A stretch of 64,000 nt of DNA from Rhyacophila brunnea (taxonomy: Eukaryota > Arthropoda > Insecta > Trichoptera > Rhyacophilidae): NCBI GenBank assembly GCA_022495005.1, contig JAGYXB010001403.1, positions 1 to 64,000 of the forward strand. The letters are read 5' to 3'. This document shows positions 47,911 through 59,815 of this stretch, piece by piece (the stretch's first letter is position 1; every line of letters starts with the position of its first letter). Position numbers and translations under genes: made by a program. The notes below the pieces were generated by a model, which saw nothing but the letters and a program-made list of their open reading frames with translations, searched no databases and had not been told where the DNA came from.

Positions 47911-48768
47911 ACTAACATCTTTTCTTCTATGGGAAATCTACAAACACAACGGTTATAGAATGCAGTTTGGACACAACAGTTCTCATTGTTCAATGAATAC
48001 GACGCATTGAATCTTGATTTTTTCAGGGTTTTTGCATGGCGATATCATTGGTTTTAGCCAAATTCAAAGTAACAATACCCGACGCGGGCAGATGACTGAT
48101 TTCCAAGAAGGCATTTTTCTCAGACGGCATATAATTTTGCTTTTGAATTAGCATCAAGGTTGACTGCCGAAGTCCATTATAATCCCAATATATACGCGCG
48201 ATAACATACAATAGTTTATTTTAAATTGGAATAATCAAATTTGTCACAATTTGTTGTGTTTTGTGTGTTGAAAGAGGGGTCCCTTGGTCTCTGAACTACG
48301 TAAAGGCAACCCGGAAAATTCTATTTACATGCTCTCCAGTTGTTGTTAGTTTGTTGACTTTCTAATATTCTTTCGCCCGCTTTTGTAACTTTGTAGGTGA
48401 AAGCTTAGGACACACCGTGCATACGCAAGTATAAAGAGTAAAAGTCACGAGAATTTTCCGAGACGTTCCTCCCACCTCGCTAACTTTTTGAGCTTTGCGA
48501 TCACCGTATTTCCTATCATGTTAGAATGTAGGTATATTTTATAGCGATCGGTTTTTAAACATAGCATATATTTATTGACAGGATCTACATCTAAAAACTG
48601 TAACGCGCTGGTGTCACACAGAGGCGCCACACGACGGTGTCATATTTTTTCGACAACTCATCTAAATAACGTAATAAAAAAATTCTTTTAATGCAGTCGC
48701 CGGGGCTCGATACCATGGTTAGATACACAAAGCACAATTTTCAAGTTTTATCGTTCGGAATCAGGCGT
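47911..48768. other. non-coding DNA with a short shared word block
   Basis: 48,310-48,357 (CCGGAAAATTCTATTTACAT, GTTGTTGTTAGTTTG) is also found at 51,355-51,405 in the same orientation, so a small repeat is likely. No gene is supported. Confidence 0.4.
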
Positions 48769-50040
48769 TGTCATGTTATTTTAACACGACACACTAAGCC
48801 AAGCGAAGTTTTTACGCTGGCAACACCTAGAAGGAGGAGCTAGCAAGATGGCGGCTGGCGACGGATGTTTGTTATTGTTTTGTGGGTGACAAGCGAATTT
48901 GTGCGGAAATGGACAATCAATAATCAATTAAGACGAAGAGAGGCTGGTGTGAAGGGGCTCACGTTAGTGACCACGGTGGAGGACGGACGTCATGGGGGGC
49001 CGTTGGAATGACGGTCCGCCGCAAGAAGAAATGGCGTTCGCGTAACTAAATAGGAGAGATTCCATCGACCTTAGCCATCGGACAATAGTAAGCTGTATCG
49101 TTCCATGTTTTGTCGTACTATTTATTAGACCTATCGCGAGATTGCCAGGTTTTCTCTGTTTCTTGCCAGTCAGTTTGATCCGTTGCGTAAAGTTCTTTTT
49201 CTAACCTGTAAAATCCAATGTCCAACTCTGGCGATAATATATCTTCTTTAATTGAATTTAACCTTTACTTTTATTTCGCTCCTAGTATCCAAATTCCTTC
49301 CTTATTAGATCTAGGAGCTGGCGCCCAGTACATCATTTATTAAATTATGTTTCGACTTGTGGGAGGAGGTTTCGGAGGAGTGAGGCTTTAAGACGGCCGT
49401 ATGACACTCAAAGCACCCACGGCCTGGGGGTTTGAGTCCTTCTAATTCCTGATAGCTGGCACTTATACTTAATTCTTAGCTTTTAACTGACTATTAAACC
49501 TCGTACATAAAGGTATGTGACAATTTGGTGCCCAACGTGGGGCGTTCAATTCAAATAAAGAAGTTATATTATCGCCAGAGTTGGACATTGGATTTTACAG
49601 GTTAGAAAAAGAACTTTACGCAACGGATCAAACTGACTGGCAAGAAACAAAGAAAACCTGGCAATCTTGCGATAGGTCTAATAAATATTAGGACAAAACA
49701 TGGAACGATACAGCTTACTATTGTCCGATGGCTAATGTCGATGGAATCTCTCCTATTTAGTTACGCGTACGCCATTTCTTCTTGCGGCGGACCGTCATTC
49801 CAACGGCCCCCCATGACGTCCGTCCTCCACCGTGGTCACTAACGTAAGCCCCTTCACACCAGCCTCTCTTCGTCTTAATTGATTATTGATTGTCCATTTC
49901 CGCACAAATTCGCTTGTCACCCACAAAACAATAACAAACATCCGTCGCCAGCCGCCATCTTGCTAGCTCCTCCTTCTCGGTGTTGCCAGCGTAAAAACTT
50001 CGCTTGGCTTAGTGTGTCGTGTTAAAATAACATGACAGCG
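48765..50040. mobile_element. LTR retrotransposon remnant with an inverted LTR half
   Basis: The element is 48769-50036, flanked by GCGT on both sides (48765-48768 and 50037-50040). From the left, a 754-bp LTR runs from TGTCATG to TATGTGACA at 49,522. A primer-binding site TGGTGCCCAACGTGGGGC follows at 49,526-49,543, one mismatch from the Lys1,2-tRNA type. Almost at once (from 49,545) comes the reverse complement of the first 490 bases of the same LTR, ending ...CATGACA. No gag, pol or polypurine tract remains. Both outer ends are therefore the U3 end, joined to target DNA with a normal-looking 4-bp duplication. Confidence 0.85.
49526..49543 (+). other. tRNA-Lys-type primer-binding site
   Basis: TGGTGCCCAACGTGGGGC starts 3 bases after the LTR end CA. 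The Lys1,2-type site is TGGCGCCCAACGTGGGGC, so 17 of 18 bases agree. It orients the left LTR as plus strand. Confidence 0.75.
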
Positions 50041-50698
50041 TGGTAATTATAATAGCCCGGACGTTAAAATATGTGTACTTATTCTACGTACCTATATCAT
50101 AAAAAAAATGTATATTTTTTGTTGTTATTATAGTTTCTATTTTGAAGTCAAGTCCGCAATAACGTATGTCTTTCTGTGGGTGTTTGCAAGGCCCACTATA
50201 GTCGGATCGTAACACGAAACTGTAAATTTTGATCGTAGTGTCAGTTATTGTTCATACTTTGAGTCCAATATGGTAAATTGTTTGTGTAGAAAATGATGAT
50301 TGTTTCATATTGAAATAGGTGGTAATATTATAATTGATTTGAACGACATATCCAATCGAAAATTTTCATTTACTGCGAACATTGCATTCGAAAATAATCA
50401 ATAACTAGCATTACGCAAGCTACTATAGAAGACTTCTCAGTGACGGACCTGTCATGGCCAAAAACAATGTAATCTCAGCGTGAAACTAGTGATATTTTAC
50501 TTCATTTTTATCATTGCTGACGTCCGATAACGTATGTAGCACAGAAAAGAGAAAAGTATTTTGTAATGGTATTTAACAGCTTTACTGATTATTTACTGAT
50601 AACAAAATAATAAATTATCTATGGACTTACCTAATGGTGAGGCGAAGTTACTCGTATGCTATTAAATAGAATTTAAAACAAATTTATTGTCGACGTCA
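50041..50698. other. AT-rich non-coding DNA
   Basis: No gene or repeat was recognised. Confidence 0.5.
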
Positions 50699-51147
50699 TA
50701 TATATGAGTCACCTAGAGTCAAAACTCACATTTTGCAATTTGGTCATTTTTTAGTTAAATATTACACTAAGCGATTCTAAAGATATTCATCTATATAATG
50801 AAAAATAGTTGACTATCAAAATCACTTTATACCATGTGAAAATCATTGACAAAGTTAACTGGTGGTGTCATTTCAAGTCACATTTTCAAGAATAATGTGA
50901 GCTCTGTCATCAAGGTCTTTCTAACCAAACGGAGTTCTATTTCTCATAGTGTGCTGTGTGTCTGCAGCCTTGGAAGTATTATATATATTTAAAAAGAATA
51001 ATGTAAATCAACTCACTCACTCATTAATATTCAAGTTCAATAGTTTTCTTCTAATTACAAAAAACAGTGCTGTGGTTGTTTTTTGCGATTATCTCAAAAC
51101 TCGATTTTTTGAATATGTGAGTTATGACTCTAGGCAACTCATATATT
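50699..51147. mobile_element. 450-bp inverted-repeat MITE
   Basis: ATATGAGTCACCTAGAGTCA with AAACTCACAT at 50,702 is inverse to ATGTGAGTTATGACTCTAGG with CAACTCATAT ending at 51,145. The inverted ends are about 45 bases with few mismatches. The inside carries a 102-codon AT-rich frame (50,949-51,257) that runs past the right end and has no domain, so it is not called. Confidence 0.65.
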
Positions 51148-52230
51148 ATAATAGATTCTATGTCAATATGTATTTAGTCAGTGTAAACTTAAAATATATA
51201 ATTATTTACATTCTTATAACATTTTTTTCTGAATTCTTTGTGTTAAATACAAAATAAATGATGACGTCGGGTGGCTATTATAAAAAAGACGTGAAATTCT
51301 CAAGTATTCTTATAGCTTATAGCAACAAACGTATATATGTGTAGGGATATTGCCCGGGTGGCGGAAAATTCCATTTGCATGTTTTCATTATTGTTGTTAG
51401 TTTGGAGAGTGGGTGTTGCTGTATCTCGCCACCGTGAAAGCCTTCCGACGCCTCGTGCACCCCTTCACCCGAACAGGGCGTCTCTTGAACAGTAGCGTAC
51501 CGCTTGACGAATACGTGATGCGAATTATAACGAGATTTATAAGACACAGCGGCTTAAGTGTCAATTTCCAACTTTATAAGAGAGTAGTTTGACACAGTAT
51601 TTTTTTTATTCAACGAATAATTCGCAAGATTTAAGAACGTAATATTATTTATTAAATGTTCAAATTAGTAATCGAGTAGGTCAATATTATTAGTATCTTT
51701 ATTCAAACCACAATATAGCTGGTAGCCAATATTAAAAAAATTGAGAAGCGCTTTTAGTTTTTGCTATTAAGTACATAGTTAGTTTTACCGTAATCAAAAA
51801 GTGTGTATGTGAGTAAATTGGTAAAACATATTCGCCAGAATACAATGGATGTAGGAGTCATGCCTGGCACTATAATGTGACTATAAGATTTTTTCTAATA
51901 TGTTTTATTGTTTTGTTTTTTTTTGTACCTCCCTATCAAAAATAATTGTAACGTAGTAATTCTTGTTGGATGGTAACAATGGTTGATGAAAAGGTCCATC
52001 CATACCTTTCCCATATAGCTGCTGCGATAATCTGGGGGGTGTTACAGCCCTTTGAGACAGTAAGGGAGATTGAATGAGCATGTGGGCAATAATAGATATA
52101 TATATATAGGCAAATTGGTAGCAAAATACCAGGCTAATCCATCTCATTAGTTATTTATTTTAAATTTACTGATTTGATCACTTTAATTTTCAGAAATTTA
52201 ATCAGACATCAATATTTCGATAAATCTAAA
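51148..52230. other. AT-rich non-coding DNA
   Basis: Includes the 51,355-51,405 block shared with 48,310. The minus frame 51,317-51,547 covers that block and lacks a domain. Poly-T lies near 51,911. Confidence 0.4.
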
Positions 52231-52808
52231 AAATGACTGTGGTGGCGTGACTTCGAAAAGACACCTATAGATGGCGTTGGCCATTGACTGACTGCAAGCG
52301 CTATGTGACGGATTAGGATTTAATTCCATGTTCACTCCGTAATTTTTATCTCTCACAGTCTTACAGCCAGTCAGCTTAGTCTGATTAGCTCTGACCCTTT
52401 TGATCATATAGGTGCTCTATTTTGAAACTAAGCACCTTACACTATCGAGATTCGTTTATAGTAATAGGTGTGGTTCTTGTTGTCAAATGTGATACCTACC
52501 TGAACTGAACTAAATAAATGACTGTGGTGGCGTGACTTCGAAAAGGCACCCATAGATGACGCTGGCCATTGACTGTCTGCAAGCGCTAAGCGCAAGGGTG
52601 TAGACGGAATAAGATATAACTCTATGTTAACTCCGTAATTTTTATATCTCACAGTCTTACAGCCAGTCAGCTTAGTCTGATTAGCTCTGACCCTTTTGAT
52701 CATATAGGTACTCTATTTTCAAACTAAGCACCTTACACTATCGAGATTCGTTTATAGTAATAGGTCTGGTTTCTTGTTGTCAAATGTGATACCTACCTGA
52801 ACTGGACT
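52231..52808. repeat. 285-bp tandem direct duplication
   Basis: Unit 1 (52,231-52,515) and unit 2 (52,516-52,808) share AAATGACTGTGGTGGCGTGA through GATACCTACCTGAACTG. Unit 2 has a small insertion in the GCGCTAAGCGCAAGGGTG area. Each contains a minus-strand frame starting MIKRVRANQTKLTGCKTVR that then diverges by frameshift between units, arguing against coding. Confidence 0.9.
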
Positions 52809-53311
52809 AATTCTATAGCAAGTTCATCTGTTTATTTGTTCGAGCGAGTAATCTTATCTTATTAATCAGTTTATGTATATGAAGTATTCTCTGTTATTTT
52901 TTATTAATCCCTGTGAACTCTGAATAAATAGATACTAAAACCGGAAGTGTTTCTATTTTTACGAATAAAAAACATACTATATGACACAACTTTGTTATTC
53001 GTTAAGATAGTGATTGTGTTTTACCGTTCACCTTGGGTGAGGAAGGTAATAGGTTCGTTTCCTGAAAAATAATCTTAGTAAAATAACGATGAGTCAACAA
53101 TTTTTGAGAATATATGTTTTAAGCAATACGATCCTATAAATAATTAATTTTCACCAAAACTTCCCTTACGCCCTTTCGGCTCAGCAACCTCGATAACATG
53201 TCTGACACATTTACGGATTCGCATTGTATAGTCAATTGTGAGAAGCTCGCACTGGTGATGACTTATCTACACGAACAATAAGTTATTGGTAGGTATATTA
53301 TGATAATACAA

Positions 53312-53729
53312 GGAAACCCAAGCCATAATAGATAATAGTCAAAAATACTCGTCTATCTATAAAATATCTAAAATTGTGCATCTAAATCATTCATAACTTT
53401 GGATATTTTATAGATAGAATAATATTTTTTTTTCTATTTTAGTTTGGTTTAGTCATGGCTTAATGAATTTAAAAAATATTATCAACAATATGTGTAATAT
53501 GTATTATTAATCCAATGAATTAGTGTGCACAGTTTTTTCGTATATCCCAAAGTATATCAAAACTATTGTGGCTTGGTTTGGGCAGGGTTTAATTGAATTT
53601 TAAAAACTAACCAACACCATCTGTAAATTGTAGTCTTAATTCAATGAAAACAAATTCGTATGACTGACAAAGTTTAGCGTGAACTATTTATGGCGGATCT
53701 TAACAGCCTACATCCACCCTTCGCCACTA
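53312..53729. mobile_element. hAT MITE family 1, copy D (left-truncated)
   Basis: The inner words (AAGCCATAATAGATAATAGT, AATACTCGTCTATCTATAAA) and the right end (GGCGGATCTTAACAGCCTAC...CTTCGCCACTA) match copies A-C. The CAGTGGCGAAGG left end is missing. Confidence 0.75.
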
Positions 53730-54942
53730 GTATGTCCATACCTTGTATGCAAAGATGTATTGAAAAATCAACGCCAATTTGCAAAACGCTTACAACCCAC
53801 GGCTTCAGACGTTGAAATTCTTCCACTGGCCCACTGCAATTAAAGTTTGATAATAACTACGCGTAGATTTACGTCGAACGTATTACTGTAATAAATAATT
53901 GATATACATAACGATTCAGATACCAATTGGATCGTGTCGACGGTTTTTTATTGTTTAAATCGTGCCAATATTCAAGGGGAATGGGACGACTGGCCTCTGG
54001 ACAATTGGACGCCGCACTGTCGTAGACACGTGTAGACGAGGTATTTTAATCAGTTTCTATCTACTACTCAGTAGTTTGAATTCATTTTACTCTTAACATA
54101 ATGTATTCTTTATCGCGGATTGAGAATTACCATGCCTAAGGCTTTATATAAAATAAAAACTCTTTTTTCGTTGGAACTTAAACATATGCACGATTAAATC
54201 ATTGTTTACGTCTGCATATTTACATTCTTACTAACTATTAAATCACAATATAATCATTGAAGTATAAATAATAGTATTGGATTTTTTTTAAAGTACCTAT
54301 AAGTATTTATGTCTATTTATTTTCGAATTCCGTGGCGTCCAGTTGTCCGGTGCCAAATCGTCCTAGACCCTATTCAAGTGCCATAAATATATAAATCAGT
54401 GTTTCTCAATTTAGCTACTTGCTAAATGTGTCTATTTAAAATTACTGTGTTATATAGATATCGCTAATCGAACAAGTATTTTGTGTCGATTTCATCGTAT
54501 AATAACGGGTTGTAATTGACTTTAAATTTTTATTCAAACGTTATGACACCATTTAGTAGACAATTATTATCAAATCAGTGATCAGTATCAGATATTCCGG
54601 GTATGGGAAACCACTATCTATATTACACATGTTTAACAAAAATGTGCCCTTACTTCCCTTATTTGATATTTATTTTGGATTCTAACATTACAGCACATAA
54701 TCACGTGCGCAATACTTTTTTGCGTTTTTTACGACATTTTTAATGAATTTATATTTTGATCGAAATTTGAGCTCATTGTATCTAGATATTATAGATGCAT
54801 CATCCCTGATATATATATTTACTAAGCATAAGATTCCTCCGTTTCTAGACTTCGTAAATGTTCTGAAAACCTACTCAACCAAAGTTCTAAATTCCCTCGG
54901 AAAATGCTGGCAAAGAACGCACTTTTGAAAGCAGTCCGCCAT
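53730..54942. other. AT-rich non-coding DNA
   Basis: No gene is supported. The 61-codon frame at 54,743 has no domain. Confidence 0.45.
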
Positions 54943-55360
54943 TTTACAACGTTTTTCTTAGGTCATATTCTTATTTGTCCGGTACAAATCTTAAATCTTG
55001 CAATCGATTTTTAACTAACTTCTCGATTAGCTAGACATTTGAAACTTTTGGAATATATCAGAACACGATGCCAATGCATTTTTTAAATACTTTTAGCCAT
55101 CTTTAAGTAGAATTGAATTAATTTTTAGTTAATTCTGTTTTTCATGAAAAGTTATTACGATACCATTATTGGTTGCTAGGGGGTCCTAGCAACTAAATTA
55201 TTAAATAATATATACGTGCGTTGCTATGGAAATCAATATGAAATGACATTTCATTATTCAGTATTTCTATCAAGTACAAATTTTTGATCGTTTAAGCTAG
55301 TCAAGTCAAGTTTATATGATGCAACAAAAAAATTAAAAACGTTCTTTTTATCTTGTAATT
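54943..55360 (-). repeat. 470-bp repeat with GTTGCTAGG core, copy 2
   Basis: Inverse of 16,509-16,968; the core reads GGTTGCTAGGGGGTCCTAGC. The outer ACAACGTTTTT and inner CACGATGCCAATGCATTTTT words are present. No frame is conserved. Confidence 0.7.
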
Positions 55361-55434
55361 ATTATAATTTTATTACGCAAATGACGTCTATAGTATTTTA
55401 CAATATTTTCGCATTTCGAATGCTTGACATGTCA

Positions 55435-55655
55435 TGCACGTGCCATATCTGGTCTCCAAAGGCGTTGAAGGGTAACGGACGTAAATTAGACATCGCGTAA
55501 CCCGACAAAAATATAGTCATGTTAAACCTTCAATTACTGCATTTTATTTTAACTTTCAATACCGAATATATCGGTATTATCTAATCTTTAAAACCGGTAT
55601 TTAGGTATCGAGAAATAATGGGATACCGGTTTTGAAATACCGGTATTGCAATCCC
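55435..55655. mobile_element. overlapping hAT relics
   Basis: 55,435-55,530 (CACGTGCCAT, GGGTAACGGACGTAAATTAG, ACATCGCGTAACCCGACAAA) matches the inside of the 61,579 element. 55,545-55,655 ends with ATACCGGTATTGCAATCCCT then A, a TAGGGATTGCAATACCG-type hAT end; the same end word is at about 63,772. Both are truncated. Confidence 0.5.
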
Positions 55656-56264
55656 TAAATACGCGTATATATGAATTAAAAACTAATGTTTTCTTTCTCT
55701 CTGAACGTTTTGTGGTATGATGTAGAAACTAGGCCAACGATAAGTACCTCTAATTTATACGTTCTATTATTAACATATACCCACATACATTCTAACATCG
55801 GTATTAATATAATTAAGGTTAAAGCTAACATTTACTATATGTACGACTATTAAGGCGATGTTTTCTTAAATGAAACATAAACCACATTATTTAGATACCC
55901 AAATATAAGGCAAACAAAGAGCTAAGTACCCAATCCCTTTACGCAGCGTGAGCACGAAGAGATAGTATTTTGGCATTTCTCCCGAAGAAACAACACTTTG
56001 TCAGGAAGAAACTTTGAATAGGTACAATCCTTGAACTTTGGTGCTACTATCATCATTCATTGTTAATTAAGAAATTGTCAGATAGCGTGGACTTGTTCAC
56101 CTTAAATGACATCATATATAATAATATTATATTTCTGGACCCTAACTTTTTGATAAAGGGAACATTTATAATTATCTTATTTTACAAAATTAATAGATAC
56201 TATCAACCAAAGATAAATAGGCACTTGAAGGATTTTGATTTAATCGTTTTAAGGGTTTTACTTA
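55656..56264. other. AT-rich non-coding DNA
   Basis: No gene is supported. The 111-codon frame 56,060-56,395 is AT-rich and crosses into the degenerate repeat array. Confidence 0.4.
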
Positions 56265-56770
56265 CCCATTTGAATGTTTTTTTTTTTTGCGATCCGGGTA
56301 TCGCCTTTCGGCATCATCAATTGGTAGGTGAGGTTGAGATGACTTATCTGAAAAATTTAAACATTTTGTTAGAGAGAACATTTAAAATTATCTAATTTTA
56401 AAGAAATAATACCAACTGTGGGTACTTTGAAATATGAATTAAAATTAAAATTAATTGGATTATATTTTTGCATTTGAACCATTTCTTGGGTTCCGGGTTT
56501 CGTCTTTCGGCATCATCAGGTGATGTGTCAGAAGGTGAGGTGACAACTTATTTTTTAAAAATGATTTTTTTTCCATTTGAATCATTTTTGGGTACCGGCT
56601 TTCTTTCGGCATATTCAGATATAGTATCGGTAGGGGTGCGGGATTACTTATCCTAAAAATTAAACTTTTTAGTCGAGGGAAAATTTGAAATTTATCATCT
56701 CAGGGTACTAAATGGGATTCGAATTCAAATTTTAATTGACTAACAGTTTTTACTTTACATTTGAATAGGT
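56265..56770 (+). repeat. degenerate array with CTTTCGGCATCATCA motif
   Basis: CATTTGAA.. followed by GGGT..CGGG.TTCG.CTTTCGGCAT.ATCA occurs at about 56,271, 56,471 and 56,573, with a remnant at 56,760. GGTGAGG..GA..TTAT, TTTAA..TTTT and AGAGAACATTT-like words come between. Units are unequal (about 200, 100 and 190 bases) and diverged. Confidence 0.55.
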
Positions 56771-56885
56771 TTTGACATCTTCAAGCACTGTGCACGCTCA
56801 CCAATGGCAAACTTACCACCGATACAAAATATACATAGTCATTTTCTGTTTATAATATATTGTATATTTACTTAGCCACGAAACT

Positions 56886-57679
56886 ACATGAATCAGTGGC
56901 GAATGGTGACCTTTGGAAAGAGGTAGGCTGTGAAGTAACCAAGATTCTCAGATATATTTACGGGAAATAAGAAGATAACCCTATATTACTACTGAATAGG
57001 TACAATAAATCGATGAAATTTCAAAATCTCAATTAGTTTGATATAATTAGTTTATAAATAAGCAATTCGATTGAATTATGTATTTTCCTAAACATTTATA
57101 AACGTAACATACGCTCAAAATATAGTATCTGTCATCTTTGAAAATATCTGTTGTTGTGTATAATATGTTCCATAACAATGTATAATATTCCCGTAAAGCT
57201 AGACATTTTAAAATACTTCTATATTTAAAAGACAGACTTAGGTATAAATAACTGATAAATAAAAATCGCGAGAGAAATTATTTTTGTAATTATCTTCTTA
57301 TTAATTATTTTGAATAATAATGTGCGGATGTAAGCGCTAACTAAACAGCCTATGATTTCGGAATAAAAAGCCAGACAGAGACTGGCGTCAGTGGCGTCAC
57401 GTGACTAAAAAACGCATACAAACCACATCTTATATTCCCATCGAATATTTCATAACACAGTTGAATCCATGCGGCAGTAGTTATGGTTATAAACCTTACT
57501 AATTTATAAAATAAAGCTCTGTACTTCTGAATTTTGACGATAGATGACTATCAATTATCTTGGATTTTTCAGTATATTTATTTTTTTAAATTTAAATTAT
57601 TAATATGTAAGATCTATTTTTCTTAGTAGGTAGGCTTTAAATAATCGCCTACTATGGAGCCTTCGCTACTGACATGAAT
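56886..57679 (-). mobile_element. hAT MITE family 2, copy H
   Basis: The element is 56894-57671 in reverse orientation to E-G. It begins CAGTGGCGAATGGTGACC and ends CTATGGAGCCTTCGCTACTG. It has a perfect 8-bp duplication ACATGAAT at 56886-56893 and 57672-57679. Non-coding. Confidence 0.9.
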
Positions 57680-58144
57680 ATTAAGTAAAACAGTAGGTAC
57701 CCACCTAATGGACAATAAACTGAATGTGTTAATGTGAACGGTTGTTTACTTATTCAGAAATGGAAATATAAAGAAAAATCCACTGGTGTAACTGTAAAAT
57801 CGAATCGTTAAACGTTCTAAATGATACACTTCAATCTGTATTAATAGGGTGACTGCTATAGTTATTGGACACTTTAGGAAAGTACTGACAAAATTATAAT
57901 TGTCTTATATCACAGAGTTTATTCATTGCCTATAATAATCACATAATCTTATAACTACGACTCGAAGACTTAGGCACTTCTTTCCTGACTGCGCTCTCGG
58001 CACATTGTGTTCATACCGTTATGTGCCTACGCAAATTTATAAAATAATTTTAGGATTTATTTATAGAATTTGTTGTTGATCATATAAACTTGGGTTTACA
58101 ATACGATTTCATTATGCCAAAAAAACAGCTCCTAAATGTGAATA
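57680..58144. other. AT-rich non-coding DNA
   Basis: No gene or repeat was recognised. Confidence 0.45.
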
Positions 58145-58610
58145 ATTACAAGATAAAAAGAACTTTTTATATACAACGTTTTTAAATTTTCTGTTAAATT
58201 ATTATGCTCAATATGCTCAAACTTGTACTTGCTATGAAGTAAATAAAAAACAAACAAACAAACAAATATAGAATACTGAAATGTCATTTTGACATTTCAT
58301 TTTGATTTCCATAGTAACGCACGTATATATTAATAATTTAATTGCTAGGACCACCTCCTTAGCAACCAATAGTAGTTTTTTACTTTTTACAGATTTTTCT
58401 GAAATAACTTTCCATACAAAACAGAATTAACTGAAAATGAATTCAATTCTGCTTAAAGATGGCTAAAAGTATTAAAAGAATGCGTTGGCATCGTGTTCTG
58501 ATATATTCTAAAACTTTCAAATGTCTAGCTAGTCGGGAAGTTAGTTAAAAATCGATTGCAATGTTTGTACTGGATAAACAAGAATACGAGCTAATAAAAA
58601 CGTTGTAAAA
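58145..58610 (+). repeat. 470-bp repeat with GTTGCTAGG-type core, copy 3
   Basis: Matches 16,509-16,968 from TTACAAGATAAAAAGAAC to TAATAAAAACGTTGTAAAA. The core here is ATTGCTAGGACCACC then TTAGCAACC. A CAAACAAACAAACAAAT run near 58,250 is specific to this copy. Confidence 0.7.
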
Positions 58611-58796
58611 AGTATATTTTTTATAAATAGACACAATATTAAAACATACTTAAATAAATAGTGTAACAATTTTATATTGCCATCTGTTCATACTAATGCA
58701 AAGTAATACTTCGATAATTTTCAATTTTCAATAATAGTCGTCTTCTGTATCCATGAAGGTAAATCATATACCTAAATAGATTCGAATTGATAACCC

Positions 58797-58862
58797 CGAT
58801 GGCCGGAATAACGCGATCGGCAGCGTTCGCGCTTGCTAATCGAAAGGTCTAGGTCTACCTAT
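58797..58862 (+). repeat. tRNA-like SINE head fragment
   Basis: GATGGCCGGAATAACGCGAT resembles an A-box region and GGTCTAGGTCTACC a damaged B box, with the usual spacing. No body or second copy is seen. Confidence 0.35.
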
Positions 58863-59664
58863 ATTATGTATACAACCGCTTCTACTACATTTTATATCGT
58901 TTGTAAAATAAATCACGAAGAGTTTATCACACATCAGCGGAATTCGCTCTCCCGGGAATCTTTTTGTTAAAATCCGAAATTATTCTTAATTTTGCAGTAA
59001 TCATTAAAATACAATACGTACAACAAAAGTACTTATTGTGTATTGTGTGCCAGCCATCGAGCTATAAAGACAATACTTACTTACAAAAGGTTTGGTTTAT
59101 TACGTAGGTCTTGTTCTGACGCAAACCCTCGAGCGCAAGTATATTAGTGCCTCCTCTCCCCCAAAATACGTTTGTTTCGTCGAATGCTGAATCGAGCTTT
59201 TTCGTGTAGGTAATAAATACTCTTATGGCAAAAGCACACGCGAAAAAAGCTCTCGTTCAATTACATCGAATAAACAGAAATATCTGTTTAGATGTTTTGT
59301 TCAGGTTCACAAAATAATATGAGACATAAATATTATAGAGCAATTTAGTTACTGATATTAAGGGTTAGATACATATAAATATTATATAGTTATGTAAGTA
59401 CATAAATAATCCTAAGTGTATTTTAACCTTTAGTCGTCGAAAATGGTATACAGCGCCACCACATTTCAAGACATAATTTAGAAACAGAAGTGGCAGCTGT
59501 CAAAATACATAAGTATATCATAGATAATAATATAGAGGTATTCAAATAAATTATTGTGCATATTGTGAATGTTGTGCACGTAAATATAATGAGTTTTGTA
59601 TTTTGTTTGAATTTAAATTGAAATTCAGGTTGAATGCATCTCACGTCGTAAAGAATATTTGGTT
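58863..59664. other. AT-rich non-coding DNA
   Basis: 59,100-59,270 is less AT-biased and single-copy. The 73-codon minus frame 59,423-59,644 is hydrophobic and has no recognisable family, so it is not called. Confidence 0.35.
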
Positions 59665-59815
59665 CTTGTCTGTTTAGTGGATGCCAACGGCAAAAAACTT
59701 TTGAAAATAGCCGATATACTGGATTATTTGTTAGGTTAAGTTGTGTTGCGTTAGTTTATCATTATTCAATTCATGAATTTTGCCAAAATTGGCTGTGAAA
59801 ATTGCTGCTGTTCCC
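59665..59815 (-). mobile_element. fragment of the 31-kb foldback family
   Basis: TTTTGAAAATAGCCGATA, CTGGATTATTTGTTAGGTTA and ATTCATGAATTTTGCCAAAA match the inverse of 31,130-31,235 in order. The TTAGG units are mostly degraded (TTAGGTTAAGTTGTG). The outer arms are missing. Confidence 0.6.

Noticed and set aside
50949..51257. 102-codon open frame
   Set aside because: AT-rich, hydrophobic by base composition, crosses the right end of an inverted-repeat element, and has no recognisable domain.
56060..56395. 111-codon open frame
   Set aside because: AT-rich low-complexity frame running into a degenerate repeat array; no domain or splice context.
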